From: Notolepis coatsorum
Taxonomy: Eukaryota > Chordata > Actinopteri > Aulopiformes > Paralepididae
DNA: 64,000 bases
Assembly: GCA_963971535.1 (NCBI GenBank)
Contig: OZ020592.1
Span: 127,175,888 to 127,239,887 of the forward strand
Direction: 5' to 3'
Below the pieces are notes generated by a model that was not told where the DNA came from, made no database searches, and saw only the letters and a program-made list of their open reading frames with translations. Shown here piece by piece: positions 12,341 to 23,724 of this stretch; positions within the stretch are counted from its first letter, which is position 1, and the number at the start of each line of letters is the position of its first letter. Position numbers and translations under genes: made by a program.

Positions 12341-13937
12341 CCTCATGCTCTTCTGTCCCTGGTACCTCATGCTCTTCTGTCCCTGGTACCTCATGCTCTT
12401 CTGTCCCTGGTACCTCATGCTTTTCTGTCCCTGGTACCTCACGCTCTTCTGTCCCTGGTACACATCATGCTCTTCTGGCCCTGGTACCTCATGCTCTTCT
12501 GTCCCTGGTACCTCATGCTCTTCTGTCCCTGGTACCTCATGCTCTTCTGTCCCTGGTACCTCATGCTTTTCTGTCCCTGGTACCTCACGCTCTTCTGTCC
12601 CTGGTACACCTCATGCTCTTCTGTCCCTGGTACCTCATGCTCTTCTGTCCCTGGTACCTCATGCTCTTCTGTCCCTGGTACCTCATGCTCTTCTGGCCCT
12701 GGTACCTCATGCTCTTCTGTCCCTGGTACACCTCATGCTCTTCTGTCCCTGGTACCTCATGCTCTTCTGTCCCTGGTACCTCATGCTCTTCTGTCCCTGG
12801 TACCTCATGCTCTTCTGTCCCTGGTACCTCATGCTCTTCTGGCCCTGGTACCTCATGCTCTTCTGTCCCTGGTACCTCATGCTCTTCTGGCCCTGGTACC
12901 TCATGCTCTTCTGGCCCTGGTACCTCATGCTCTTCTGGCCCTGGTACCTCATGCTCTTCTGTCCCTGGTACCTCATGCTCTTCTGGCCCTGGTACCTCAT
13001 GCTCTTCTGGCCCTGGTACACCTCATGCTCTTCTGTCCCTGGTACCTCATGCTCTTCTGGCCCTGGTACCTCATGCTCTTCTGGCCCTGGTACCTCATGC
13101 TCTTCTGGCCCTGGTACCTCATGCTCTTCTGTCCCTGGTACCTCATGCTCTTCTGTCCCTGGTACCTCATGCTCTTCTGGCCCTGGTACCTCATGCTCTT
13201 CTGTCCCTGGTACCTCATGCTCTTCTGTCCCTGGTACCTCATGCTCTTCTGGCCCTGGTACACCTCATGCCTGGCCCTGGTACACCTCATGCTCTTCTGT
13301 CCCTGGTACACCTCATGCTCTTCTGGCCCTGGTACCTCATGCTCTTCTGTCCCTGGTACACCTCATGCTCTTCTGTCCCTGGTACACCTCGTGCTCTTCT
13401 GTCCCTGGTACACCTCGTGCTCTTCTGTCCCTGGTACCTCATGCTCTTCTGTCCCTGGTACACCTCATGCTCTTCTGTCCCTGGTACACCTCATGCTCTT
13501 CTGTCCCTGGTACACCTCATGCTCTTCTGGCCCTGGTACCTCATGCTCTTCTGTCCCTGGTACCTCATGCTCTTCTGTCCCTGGTACACCTCATGCTCTT
13601 CTGTCCCTGGTACCTCATGCTCTTCTGTCCCTGGTACCTCATGCTCTTCTGGCCCTGGTACCTCATGCTCTTCTGGCCCTGGTACACCTCATGCTCTTCT
13701 GGCCCTGGTACACCTCATGCTCTTCTGGCCCTGGTACCTCATGCTCTTCTGTCCCTGGTACACCTCATGCTCTTCTGTCCCTGGTACCTCATGCTCTTCT
13801 GTCCCTGGTACCTCATGCTCTTCTGGCCCTGGTACCTCATGCTCTTCTGGCCCTGGTACCTCATGCTCTTCTGTCCCTGGTACCTCATGCTCTTCTGTCC
13901 CTGGTACACCTCATGCTCTTCTGTCCCTGGTACCTCA
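12341..13937 (+). repeat. 1.6-kb minisatellite, 24/26-bp unit, about 65 copies
   Basis: Tandem array of GGTACCTCATGCTCTTCTGT plus CCCT (24 bp) with a 26-bp variant carrying GGTACACC and single-base variants (TCTGTCC or TCTGGCC; CTTTTC; CACGC). Because 24 is divisible by three and the unit has no stop in forward frames, it creates spurious open frames of up to 679 codons. Each 24-bp unit carries the palindrome GGTACC. Confidence 0.97.
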
Positions 13938-14794
13938 TGACATTCATAAAAGGGCTATTACTAAACTCAAATAATTTAACTGCTTTCAGAATGAATTATA
14001 TCATTCCTAACATGTTAATAAACAAGAATATATATGATTTTCATAGTAAAAAAAACAACAATAATAAACAGTATTTGACCTACCTATCCTCTTTCCATAC
14101 AATGAGCTGTTTCCTATTCTGGATTCAATGGGCTGGGTCTCAGGAGGATGTATATTATATCTATTTCTCTGAGGAGGAATTGAAGTTTGAATTGACCGTT
14201 CATGGGGTAGCCGAATGTGCACGACTGGCCAAAGCTAGTCTTTGTGAACTGAGGAAATCTTGCAATGGAGTCAAATAACAATAACACATGGTGTACAGTT
14301 GCAAAACGAAGTGGTTGCAGAATTATTGATTTTACGGACACAAAGTAAATGCCATAGCCTGCAGGCCTATGCATTTAATGTGAGTGGCTTAAATTGTATT
14401 CGGTGATACATGAACGGCATAACAAACCATAAAGTCAGCTATATTTATTTGAAGGCTTACATAATTAAGTGGCATTGCACCTCACAGTCTCTGTTTTAGC
14501 ATAATACGTTTAGGAGATAATCAACTTTATTTGTATAGCACTTTTCATACAGAAAAGATAAGGATATATGTAAATGAAAATATATATCTGATATGGATAT
14601 ATTATTAGAAGATTGAATGGAGGCGGCTGGGTGGCGTAGCGGTGTCTTGTTTTTAATTTGTCTATGCCATGTGAATGTCTGAGTGTATAATGTATAAGTC
14701 TGCAACTGTATTGTATGTGTTATGGACGGACCCCAGGAAGAATAGCACTGATGTGGCTAATGGGGATCCAAAGAAACTTAAATTGACCTCATAA
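13938..14794. other. AT-rich intergenic DNA with a truncated tRNA-SINE head
   Basis: Mostly unrecognised AT-rich sequence. At about 14622-14650 the string ggcggctgggtggcgtagcg matches the 5' head of the tRNA-derived SINE seen complete at 37152-37618 and 40564-41041, but it is lost after about 28 bp. Confidence 0.4.
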
Positions 14795-15075
14795 TAGTTA
14801 GGACAGCCGAAACCCGTCCAATCTTTCACCGTCGACTCAAGACGCACTTCTTCAACCATTATCTGAAAAAAAGAAAAAAAAAATCTAACCCTAACTAACC
14901 TTACTATCATGCACTCGTCCTAATATACTAACCTACACTGTAGCACTCAACACTTTGATGAACATTGTTACTCAGCTGATAGAGTTGTGCCCTTCCTGAT
15001 GACTTGTCGTACAGAACTTGTAAGTCGCTTTGAATAAAAGCGTCAGCTAAATGACTAAATGTAAATGTAAATGAT
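14795..15075 (+). mobile_element. L2-type LINE 3' end fragment
   Basis: Begins with ggacagccgaaacccg, continues with gactcaagacgcacttctt (encoding the LKTHFF-like ORF2 C-terminus) and ends with ctttgaataaaagcgtcagc and atgactaaatgtaaatg. The same modules occur at 23207-23515, 33040-33537 plus 35339-35436, and 41930-42268. The family is inferred from the ORF2 C-terminal pattern; the fragment is 5'-truncated and dead. Confidence 0.65.
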
Positions 15076-15189
15076 AATAAACCGAGCATAATTTAGTAGT
15101 CCGAGACACTTGTAGTACTCATAATTGTGAATTGAACCATCCAAGTATAGGCCAGCCATTCATGCACCTGCTGAGGATGCTCGGTTGTC

Positions 15190-15640
15190 AAGGGGAGGAG
15201 AGGGAGGAGGAGGGTGACGTCACGCCGTGCACGCTCGTGGCCGCCGTGCAACACGGAAGAGGCGGAAGGGAAAGGCATTCCACGTCATTGAGGTGTATCG
15301 CCGCCTGCTAGTGCGGCGCAAGGTGCAGTTTCTTGTCGATACACTGCTATAATAGTTTCACGGTTCCTATACACTCATAATAGGATTATTCTGATTCGTG
15401 TCATCGCAACAACGCGAAGATATATCCATCTGTTTCTAGACGGAGCGGCCTCGGTATAAAGACATTGGAATTCTGTTGAAGAAGGTAGGCTTGTTGTGTA
15501 TTATTATCGCTGCTGTTTTGGCCGCCGGACCAACTGTAAAGTAAAGCCGGTGGCGCATGCCATTTCTGTACACACCGGGGTTCTGGCGCCGCGGTGACCT
15601 TTGAGCACCGTGTCGCTGGGAAGAAGAAGGCAGTGTGGAT
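15190..15640. promoter_or_regulatory. CpG-rich promoter-like segment
   Basis: A locally CpG-rich stretch includes a perfect CRE palindrome TGACGTCA at 15215-15222 and two ETS-like CGGAAG motifs (15256-15275). These are typical of housekeeping vertebrate promoters. No coding first exon was recognised; gaagaag followed by gtaggc at about 15486 would be a plausible donor. Could be an unrelated CpG island or a transposon-borne one. Confidence 0.3.
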
Positions 15641-15817
15641 TCTATACTGTTTGTTTGTGTCATTCATGTTTGTATAATACGCAACTCAAGACTGTCGCTC
15701 GTTAAACCCCTGTGCTGTGATTCAATAGTGGGCTGTTGCACTGCGAACGGCGCGAGGCTGGATTTAACTGGCTCGCGCCGCGCGGTGTTGTTGACGTTTC
15801 GTTCTGACAGCTATAGT

Positions 15818-15899
15818 CTCGTGCCCCTCGCGCTGCTGGGCCAGTATATCGCAGCTGGGCTCGTGCCCCTCGCGCTGGGCCAGTATATCGCAGCTGGGC
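15818..15899 (+). repeat. Two-copy 41-bp tandem duplication
   Basis: The segment tcgtgcccctcgcgctg...ggccagtatatcgcagctgggc occurs twice in a row, the first copy carrying one extra ctg. It lies at the end of the CpG-rich region. Confidence 0.8.
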
Positions 15900-15948
15900 T
15901 TGAGACGAGAGTGTGCATTCTGGTATCGGATGTATGCAGATTACAACC

Positions 15949-16056
15949 CGTGCCCAGGGGGACCCTGATGTAAACAAGACGAAAGTCTTTCTCTGGTCTG
16001 CATCCCCTTGTACCCATTCTGCAATCTGTTAATACAATTTTCAATCAATCAAACAA
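15949..16056 (+). mobile_element. Retroelement 3' tail (GGGGGACCCTGATG family), internally deleted
   Basis: Reads gggggaccctgatgtaaac, then ctggtctgcatccccttg joined directly to tacccattctgcaatctgtt and a caatcaatcaaa tail. About 30 bp present in other copies (aacaattgtgtgtattgagc) are missing. One of about 17 copies of this family here. Confidence 0.7.
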
Positions 16057-16382
16057 TGCACACGAGTCACGACTGTACTGTACTACAATGACAGAATACA
16101 AGAAACAGCGCGCGGCCTACAGTATCATATCACACTGTTGCTTTAGCTATACGCGAGTGTCAGTAGTATCATTGTAATAATAACCCTCACCCTGACAGCC
16201 CTCAGCTACATTATGATGGCTGCAAGGCAAGCCCAGCAACAGCTACATGGCAATTACGAATGTATGTGTTATTATGATGATTATGAGTTGAATGTGTACC
16301 AACAGGTCCGATTAGACGGCCGGTAAACATGGGTAGACATGTGACACATACAGTTCTGTATACTGTATACGGTATACTGTTC

Positions 16383-16873
16383 AGCATTGATTTAGCAGTG
16401 TCCAGCATTGATTTGGTAGTGATCAGCATTGATTTGGTAGCATTGATTTGGTAGTGATCAGCATTGATTTGGTAGTGATCAGCATTGATTTAGCAGTGTC
16501 CAGCATTGATTTGGTAGTGATCAGCATTGATTTAGCAGTGTCCAGCATTGATTTGGTAGTGATCAGCATTGATTTAGCAGTGTCCAGCATTGATTTGGTA
16601 GTGATCAGCATTGATTTAGCAGTGTCCAGCATTGATTTAGCAGTGTCCAGCATTGATTTGGTAGTGATCAGCATTGATTTAGCAGTGATCAGCATTGATT
16701 TAGCAGTGTCCAGCATTGATTTGGTAGTGATCAGCATTGATTTAGCAGTGTCCAGCATTGATTTGGTAGTGATCAGCATTGATTTAGCAGTGTCCAGCAT
16801 TGATTTGGTAGTGATCAGCATTGATTTAGCAGTGTCCAGCATTGATTTAGCAGTGTCCAGCATTGATTTGGCA
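16383..16873 (+). repeat. 21-bp minisatellite, about 23 copies, on both strands open
   Basis: Units AGCATTGATTTGGTAGTGATC and AGCATTGATTTAGCAGTGTCC (21 bp) tend to alternate. A period divisible by three with no stops makes spurious open frames on both strands (16448-16894 plus, 16423-16863 minus). Confidence 0.95.
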
Positions 16874-17190
16874 GCAGTGGTGTCATTTCAGTAAAAGCCA
16901 AGGTATGGCGAGGAGGAGGGGGGGGGGGGTTCAACAGATTGTGTTTTTGATACTACATTCTGTTGAACACACACATTCACAAAAAGTATGGGTTACTGAA
17001 TGCTGAACTGCAGTGTAATAATCACTAAGCCATTGTAAGACCTTACCTGTGTCCCTGTATCACTTGTCTCTGCTGCCCTTTGATTAAAAAACGTCTGTAT
17101 GTCCATTTTCCTTTTTTTGGGCATATTTCAGTTAGTCACAGTAAAAGTCACCTAGTAAAAGTGAGATAATCGACTATATCAAACCATGCT

Positions 17191-17310
17191 AGGGCTGTAC
17201 CGAATAGTTCGAAGCTTCGTTCATAATGTTGACATTCGAATTCTAAATCAACATAAACAAAATTGTAATTATATATATATTAAAAAAATATATTTTTAAA
17301 TTTTAATTTG
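17191..17310 (+). mobile_element. Left-end fragment of a TAGGGCTGTACCGAA hAT-like MITE
   Basis: Begins tagggctgtaccgaatagtt and continues with gacattcgaattctaaatca, the same terminal and subterminal sequence as the complete element at 31491-31949. The right end is not seen; it breaks off in an AT tract before 17310. Confidence 0.55.
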
Positions 17311-18176
17311 CCAAGGTATGGCGAGTGCCATACCTTGCCATACCAAAACGACGCCCCTGTTTGGCAGCATTGTCCAGACGATTCACCTTATTTGCCTGAT
17401 ATCCAAACCAATTCCAATTATCAGACACAGGGCAACCGTTTAGACACCTTAGTTTATTTAACTCTGGGTCAGAACGCGTCTCTACTTTTCGTAGCTCCAT
17501 TTCTGCAGACCCCTCTCTGATTGGTTGAGCTCCATTTCTGCAGACCCCTCTCTGATTGGCCGAGCGCGCGCATGCGCATGAGCCGCGACAAGCGCCTCTA
17601 GCCAGGAATCGAAACTCCGTTAAGCTCCAGAGAGAGAGGCTGAAAACCCACAGTTCTTGCCCGACGGATGGGAGCCGAATCCCGGATCCGAGTTTTCTCA
17701 TGAATACCCCCAAAACATGGAGGTCGCAAACGCAATTTATACGCATGGAAGTATTGATTACGCCATAACGAATCATTAAAAAAATATACCGTTAACTGGA
17801 ATATGTTGTGTGTGCCTTTACACATATGTTGGATTATGTAATTGGTTTGTCATTAAAAACCAATAATAATCGCTTGCATCGCCGGCTTCGCTGACCAGAG
17901 CTCTCTCAGATTCAAAGTTTTAATTGCAGCCTGGAACATACATGTTTCGGGACCAATGTGTAACTAGACAGTTACAATATAACATTTATATTAATTAACC
18001 CAGTTAATGCCTTAAGAGAGAGTCTGGTGGTCAATGTCGGATTGCTACGGAAATGTTGTGTCTTACTAATAATAACTAATTCCTTGGTCAATAGAAGTCT
18101 CTGTGATACTTTCTGAATATGATTTGGGAACATCAAATGGGCAGGGTTATAATAGAAGAAAGACAGTGTAAACAAT

Positions 18177-18179
<3 letters not shown>

Positions 18180-18216
<37 letters not shown>
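18180..18216 (+). repeat. (TAA)n microsatellite
   Basis: About 12 repeats of taa lie inside the Mutator-like element. Confidence 0.9.
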
Positions 18217-18218
<2 letters not shown>

Positions 18219-18292
18219 TCTGAATATAATAATGAGGAAAAAGAAACAGGATACACAACAAGGTGCATGAGATGAGGTGGGGGAGTCATGTC

Positions 18293-18379
18293 ATGGTACA
18301 GTTACAGTAAGTGGGGAGTGCGTCATGGTACAGTTACAGTAAGTGGGGAGTGCGTCATGGTACAGTTACAGTAAGTGGG
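18293..18379 (+). repeat. 29-bp tandem triplication
   Basis: Three near-identical copies of catggtacagttacagtaag followed by tggggagtg lie inside the Mutator-like element. Confidence 0.9.
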
Positions 18380-19339
18380 GAGTGTAAACACTAAACAGTG
18401 ATTCAACCCCCCTCAATGTACAGTTTCTGACAGCTGGGCTGTGTTGAACTTGTCACGTGAAATAACGTTATGTGAATAAACCGCGAAATAACATAACGTT
18501 ACAATGTACAGTTTCTGACAGCTGGCTGTGTTGTGAAATGTGCATAACGTTATGAATAAACCGCGAAATAACGTTATACGCAAATCTGGTAGTACATTTC
18601 TTTTTATCTTCTTGATAATGATAACATTACATCCGCCTTTTACAGCGTGACGAGCTAAATCAATCAGAGAGGGGCTTCGCTCAACCAATCAGAGAGGGGG
18701 CTGCAGAAATGGAGCTCAACCAATCAGAGAGGGGTCTGCAGAAATGGAGCTACGAAAAGTAGAGACGCGGTCAGAACCCACACATCTATCACATGACTTC
18801 CCCTGGTTGGGTCCTCCTCCCTCGACAGGAGTGGTAACGCTGGTTTTCACGAGCCTGGATCCCGGGAGGAGAGGTCTCACCTGAGGTGTTGAAACCCCTT
18901 GAAGAACTCTTGGTCTGGAGACTTGTCTTTCAGCTCTGTGTCGACTAGGGCTGTCTTAAATACTTCGAAGCTTCGAAGCTTCGTTCGATGGCACAAGCTT
19001 CGAACATTAAAAAAAAAATCGAAGTTTAAAATAAAAAAAATTAACTTTGATTTTTTTTTTATGTTCGAAGCTTGTGCCATCGAAATAACGTTTATCCATT
19101 GACCTAGCTGCTGTACTGCTATGGTAGCTAGCCTAGCCGCAATGCTATGGTCGATCCCATTCACGTTAGCATATAAGCTAACAACAACAAGAGCATTAGG
19201 TTTAGTCTCTTGCTTTTTGAGAGACATAAACTCCGCTCTTGGTGGTACATTGTGTTGATGACTCTGCACCCCCCCCTTAACAACTGTTTGTATTGAGCCG
19301 TATTGTATTGTACCCATTCTGCAATGTTAAATAACGTTT

Positions 19340-19709
19340 ATCCATTCAATCCATTCAACCCCCTCCAATGTACAGTAAAAATTACCAAGTATGGTCTTGT
19401 CAATATTCCAATGTACAGTGTTGCTTGTACAGTTGTACAGTGTCCCCCACCCACCCCTCCTACCCAACCTCCCCCCCCCACTCCTACCCAACCTCCTCCA
19501 ATGTACAGTTTCTACGTCAAATGTATATACTTCTTTTCTGGACTCTTTTTGTATCACAAACAGTACTGTATTTGCAAATCTGGTATGTCATAAATGTATA
19601 GATGTAGCAGTACTGTCTATCTGTATGTCATATATGTTACGATTAATTGAAAATGGGGGACCCTGATGTAAACAAGACGAAAGTCTTTCTCTGGTCTGCA
19701 TCCCCTTAA
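19340..19709 (+). mobile_element. Retroelement tail family, long form, 5' part (split copy)
   Basis: Starts in a region of repeated ccaatgtacagt motifs and C-rich ccacccacccctcc, then tgtatcacaaacagtactgt and gggggaccctgatgtaaac. It is interrupted at a TTAA in ccccttaac by the 19710-20663 element and resumes at 20664. The same long form is found uninterrupted at 32565-32965. Confidence 0.75.
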
Positions 19710-20663
19710 CACTTTAACTGCCGGAAGACGCTTTTAGGCGTCCTTCCCCGCCATGCTCAAGTTACCGAAGACGCCGTAACTCGTCTTTGATATCAATATT
19801 TCAAAAATCTGTGATCGGAATCATATTTCCTTTCCGGGGCCCTGAGACACAAGTGTGATCTCCTCTCAATCCTCTAGCGGTTCAAGACCGCCATCTGGTG
19901 GCCGATCGGTAGATCGAAAAAACGGATGTTACCTTTAACCCGGTAGGACTCACTCCATATGGGGTCCGGGCACTCGCTAGTGTTAGAGAGACTCAGTCTT
20001 CACACAGTGAACATCGATCGCTGCAAATAACTCGAAAAAACAACATGATTTGGACGTATATATTATTATACAACCTGGAAATGGACCGGATATTTCTATA
20101 TCCCATAATAGGAAAATGTCTGTTCCACGCTCATCGCCCAACGGCGCGAGGAAGATACGGTAAGATTCAGCGTTATTTTTCAATGTGTACGATACTAACT
20201 GCTATGATGAACATTTGACCCACATTAGATGAATGGTATAACGCTGCCCACGGAATTATAAACGCCCCCTCGCCCATCCGGTCAACATCAGATGACGTGT
20301 AGTAACTTCCAGAAGTCCGTCCAGTTGGATTTTTTTTATATCGCGCCGATTGCTATCAAACTGTATTTCATCATCAATATAATGCATTTGGGGCTATATA
20401 TCACGTTCTGAAGAAAGCTGCAGAAAACGATAAAAACATACTTATACTTTAGACCATATTTTAGTATGAATATGTGAATGAAAAAGTTTAACGTTGCTAC
20501 ACCCTGAACAATACATATAGGACATTGAATGGGCCATAATAATGGCAATGTAGCAATAGAATTTAAAAAGTTATAGCCCTGCAAAGAAGGGGAACTTCTA
20601 CATAGACAAATAGAGCTGGCAACCTATGGTATATCATGAATTTAGCCTTAGGCAATCAAAGTG
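19710..20663. mobile_element. 954-bp TTAA element (piggyBac-like, non-autonomous)
   Basis: Left end CACTTTAACTGCCGGAAG and right end ...GGCAATCAAAGTG give short imperfect TIRs. TTAA flanks both sides (19706-19709, 20664-20667). The host sequence is continuous across the insertion: the retroelement tail reads ccccttaa before and ttaacaattg after. No transposase frame is recognised. The right part is shared with window positions 1-209. Confidence 0.8.
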
Positions 20664-20747
20664 TTAACAATTGTATGTATTGAGCTGTACTGTACTGTAC
20701 CCATTCTGCAATCTGTTAATAAAGTTTTCAATCAATCAATCAATCAA
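20664..20747 (+). mobile_element. Retroelement tail, 3' part of the split copy
   Basis: Reads ttaacaattgtatgtattga, tacccattctgcaatctgtt, then (aatc)n at 20727-20747. It continues the copy interrupted at 19709. Confidence 0.8.
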
Positions 20748-20897
20748 ACTAGCTGCTGTACTGCTATGGTAGCTAGCCTAGCCGCAATCCTATGGTCGAT
20801 CCCATTCACATTAGCATGTAAGCTAACAACAACAAGAGCGTTAGGTTTAGTCTCTCGCTTTTCAATTTTCATTTTTTATTTTTATTTTTTACTTCGA

Positions 20898-20942
<45 letters not shown>

Positions 20943-20956
20943 GCGTGCATGTGTGT
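20898..20956 (+). repeat. (GT)n microsatellite in hAT element
   Basis: About 20 GT repeats followed by imperfect repeats. The homologous site in the inverse sister element (42408-42512) has about 50 CA repeats. Confidence 0.9.
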
Positions 20957-21773
20957 GCATGGGGCCATTGGGTGGGGCCGGGGGACAAATACACTGGAGG
21001 AAAGTAACCCAGCTCAGCACTGCCCAAATTATATCATCACTATTGCCTGTTTGAAGGATATCATCCTCAAACACGTATACACCTACATGCCTTGTAGAAT
21101 TCCACACATAAGAAAGAAAGATACTGGGATGAATAAACAAAATAGGAAATAAAATGTAGAAATGCATGCAATACATAAATAAATATGAATCTCCATATAT
21201 GAAATAGAACATTTAGATAAGGTGCTACTGAGATGTTTTGGTGAGTTCTTTGTTTTTTTTGTGGAAGTAGCCCTTCTTAAAAATGCATGAACATTCACTG
21301 ATAATTGGTCTGTAGTGGAGTCTACAAGGTCTACATTGCCGGACCATGTAGAATCCGGACCTTGTAGACTGACATAATTCTGTGCATAGTTTAGTCTACA
21401 CAGGCCATATTTCAAATAATCAAAATCTTACTTCATTCATCTTAAACATTCTTGATTTGGGGGATTGGTAGTTCCCATGAAATCTGAAGTTGTTCAAACG
21501 ACAACAGCGATCCACCTTGAATTAAATCACACAGCCGAGTGAAACCTTGTTGGCTGCGTCACAGTCACGAAAGGGGCTACTTAATTAATTAATCCAATCC
21601 ACTTTATTTATAGAGCACATTTAAAAACAACAAAGTTTACCAAGTGCTGTACAAGTCCCACAACATAAGATAGATTTTTTTTGTTTTTAATCGAAGCTTC
21701 GAATTAAAATCGAAGCTCGGCCCCGAAGCTTCGATTGCCAAAAAAAGCTTCGAAGGTCAGCCCTAGTGTCGAC

Positions 21774-22171
21774 GGTGTCTGCATGTCTCCCACAGACTCT
21801 TGGGGGGGTGTTGTGTTGACAGGCTGAGACATGTGGTTAGGAACATCACATGGAATAGCAAAATGCTGCTTTAATGCAGTGTTTTTTTTATTTATTTATT
21901 ATTATTACAATCTTTTTATTTCCAAAATAATTCTGTAGAACATTTAGGGGATACAATATAGTTTACATAAAAAAAAAAAAAAAAAAAGATTACGTAAAAA
22001 TAAATAAATACAAAACATGTTTTTTAATAACAGTCACTTCACAATACTGACAGCAAGTCATAATAATAAACGTCCTTATACTTCTATATAAAGTATAAAC
22101 TTGATTCCAAGCACTGATCCGGTCCATTACTTTGCAGGTAGACTCGACCTCTGTATCTTTGTCTAGGCCTG
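21774..22171. other. AT-rich DNA, nothing recognised
   Basis: Contains a T-rich segment (21888-21910) and an A18 tract near 21969-21987. No gene-like frame. Confidence 0.4.
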
Positions 22172-22924
22172 CAGGGCTTGACATTAAGGCTTGTCCTATT
22201 GTCCGGGACAAGTAAAAAAATTGTCGGACAAGCATAATACAATTTAACTTGTCCGACTGGACAAGTAAAAAAATATACAGTATATAATATATTCCCCAAA
22301 CGAATAGTAACGTTATTCCATCTGATCAGAAAGTGCCTGTCTCACAGTGTCACACTGGAAACTCTCAATCTCTGTACGTCAATATTACTTGTCACAGACA
22401 AAGGGTGAGCGTCTTCCGAGTGCTCGCTTAGTTGACACTGACAGTGGCACGAGACCCGTGAAAATATCAGAATGTTTAATAGAATGTTTAATAAAAGTTG
22501 ATTGTTTTGTTGTTACCTGTTTATCTAATGTGCCTATTGTTAAAAGAAATTATTTCAAATAAAAATACAATTATTTATTTGAATGGTGTTATTTATGGCA
22601 ATAACAACTATACCGTAATAACAACTATACAACTATAGGCGTAGACCAGGGTTTAACCTCTGGTCGTCAAGAGAGAGGGGAGATGAGAAAGATGAGCTGG
22701 TGCTGATGGGGAGTGAAGATGAGCTGGAGGACTGATCATAAAGTATATACCCCACACACACAAATGCACACACACTGTGTTTAAGTTATTAAATCATAAT
22801 AATTGTCCAAATCTCTTGTCGGTTTTATACATTTTTTTAATAGGCCTTTATTTTCACAAGTACATTTCGGACAAGTAAGTTTAGCTTTCGGACAAGTAAA
22901 ATATCTGAGCCACTTGTCCGGAGG
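22172..22924. mobile_element. hAT-like element, left end CAGGGCTTGACATTAAGG, right end not resolved
   Basis: CAGGGCTTGACATTAAGG followed by repeated ttgtccgg(g)acaagtaaa motifs at 22172-22272. The inverse motif set (acaagtacatttcggacaag, acttgtccgg) appears at 22855-22920, where it runs into a SINE tail. The subterminal arrangement is symmetric but the canonical right tip is missing, so the border is uncertain. Confidence 0.5.
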
Positions 22925-23035
22925 CACCTTGCATGGTCGCCTCCGCCGTCCGTGAGGGAATGGGTCAAATGTGAGGAACAATTGTAAAGCGCTTTCTATA
23001 AAAGCACTATATAAATGCACCATTTACAGTTTTTA
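22925..23035 (+). mobile_element. tRNA-SINE 3' tail fragment
   Basis: Reads tgcatggtcgcctccgccgt ... attgtaaagcgctttctata, aaaagcactatataaatgca. The same tail occurs at 62217-62330 and, in related form, at the end of the SINE at 31113-31345. Confidence 0.65.
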
Positions 23036-23206
23036 CCAGGTTCCAAGTTCAGCTCTACATGTGATTCTAAAAGAGCAGCGGAGCAGACAGGCACGAGGAG
23101 AAATACGCTCCCGGTGTGAACAACCAGGCTACTGTTTGCACAATAATGCCATACAGAATACAAATACAACCGTTAACATAGACTAATATACAAAATGAAC
23201 TTCCCA

Positions 23207-23515
23207 CCACAGTCAGGACAGCCAAATCCCGACCAATCTTTTGCTGTTGACTAAAAACACACACACTTCTTCAATCAATATCTGAAATGGAAAAAAATCT
23301 AAAAAGTTCCACTAACCTTCTTATACTATCATGCACTCTTCCTACTATACTAATATGTCTTTACTACTATGCACTCATCACTGCAGCACCCAAGTTTCAG
23401 CACTGTTTGATGAACGTTGTTACTGAAGCTGATAGAGTTGTGCCCTTCCTGCTGACTTGTCGTACAGAACTTGTAAGTCGCTTTGGATAAAAGCGTCAGC
23501 TAAATGTAATTGAAA
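23207..23515 (+). mobile_element. L2-type LINE 3' end fragment
   Basis: Begins ccacagtcaggacagcc, passes through ttgctgttgactaaaaacac and gatagagttgtgcccttcc, and ends with ctttggataaaagcgtcagc. It is colinear with 14795-15075. 5'-truncated. Confidence 0.65.
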
Positions 23516-23724
23516 TATTTCCCTAATTTTGGTGACTTTTATTTGCATTTTGCTATGATGCCCCTCTAGCTCATGGAATCCTCCAACAGTCATTAAAGCT
23601 TGAGATTCTCCCCTCTGGTGCAGAGTTTGTCAATCAAGTTGTACACGTTTTAATTGATTAATTGTTATCCTTACTTGTCGTATTGTTATGATTTTATATG
23701 CCTTTTTTTGCTTATTTCTGTATG

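Larger units (their letters stand above)
17476..18768. mobile_element. 1.3-kb element with long TIRs and 9-bp TSD (probable Mutator-like, non-autonomous)
   Basis: Left end GCGTCTCTACTTTTCGTAGC recurs as its exact reverse complement at 18749-18768. The inverted arms continue for about 100 bp and are built from 35-36-bp tandem subrepeats containing ccatttctgcagacccctct (two copies left, two to three right). GGTCAGAAC flanks both sides exactly (17467-17475 and 18769-18777). A 9-bp TSD and long TIRs fit Mutator-like elements. The interior contains an 85-bp tandem duplication (18413-18590) and a 29-bp triple repeat (18293-18379), with no transposase recognised. Confidence 0.7.
18946..21765 (+). 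mobile_element. hAT-type element (TAGGGCTG TIR, GAAGCTTCGAAGC subtermini), 2.8 kb with nested insertions
   Basis: Left end TAGGGCTGTCTTAAATACTT and right end ...GCTTCGAAGGTCAGCCCTA. TSD GTGTCGAC is exact on both sides (18938-18945, 21766-21773), matching the 8-bp TSD of hAT transposons. Nested inside are a retroelement tail (19340-19709 plus 20664-20747), itself split by a TTAA element (19710-20663), and a (GT)n at 20898-20937. A sister copy in inverse orientation is 41251-42665. Confidence 0.85.

Noticed and set aside
12239-14278. 679-codon open frame and its 544- and 453-codon neighbours
   Set aside because: Entirely produced by the 24/26-bp minisatellite; the non-repeat ends have no protein-like character or homology.
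16423-16894. 146- and 148-codon frames on opposite strands
   Set aside because: Both come from a 21-bp minisatellite without stops; no non-repeat coding sequence.
16898-17325. 16-bp direct repeat gccaaggtatggcgag at 16898 and 17310 as a retroelement TSD
   Set aside because: The intervening sequence lacks a coherent element with a tail; the right copy also forms a local palindrome, so the repeat may have another origin.
22781-23023. 80-codon minus-strand frame with CPKAKLTCPKCTCENKG resembling a zinc motif
   Set aside because: It spans the junction of a SINE tail and a hAT-like subterminal repeat; the cysteines come from acaagt repeats.
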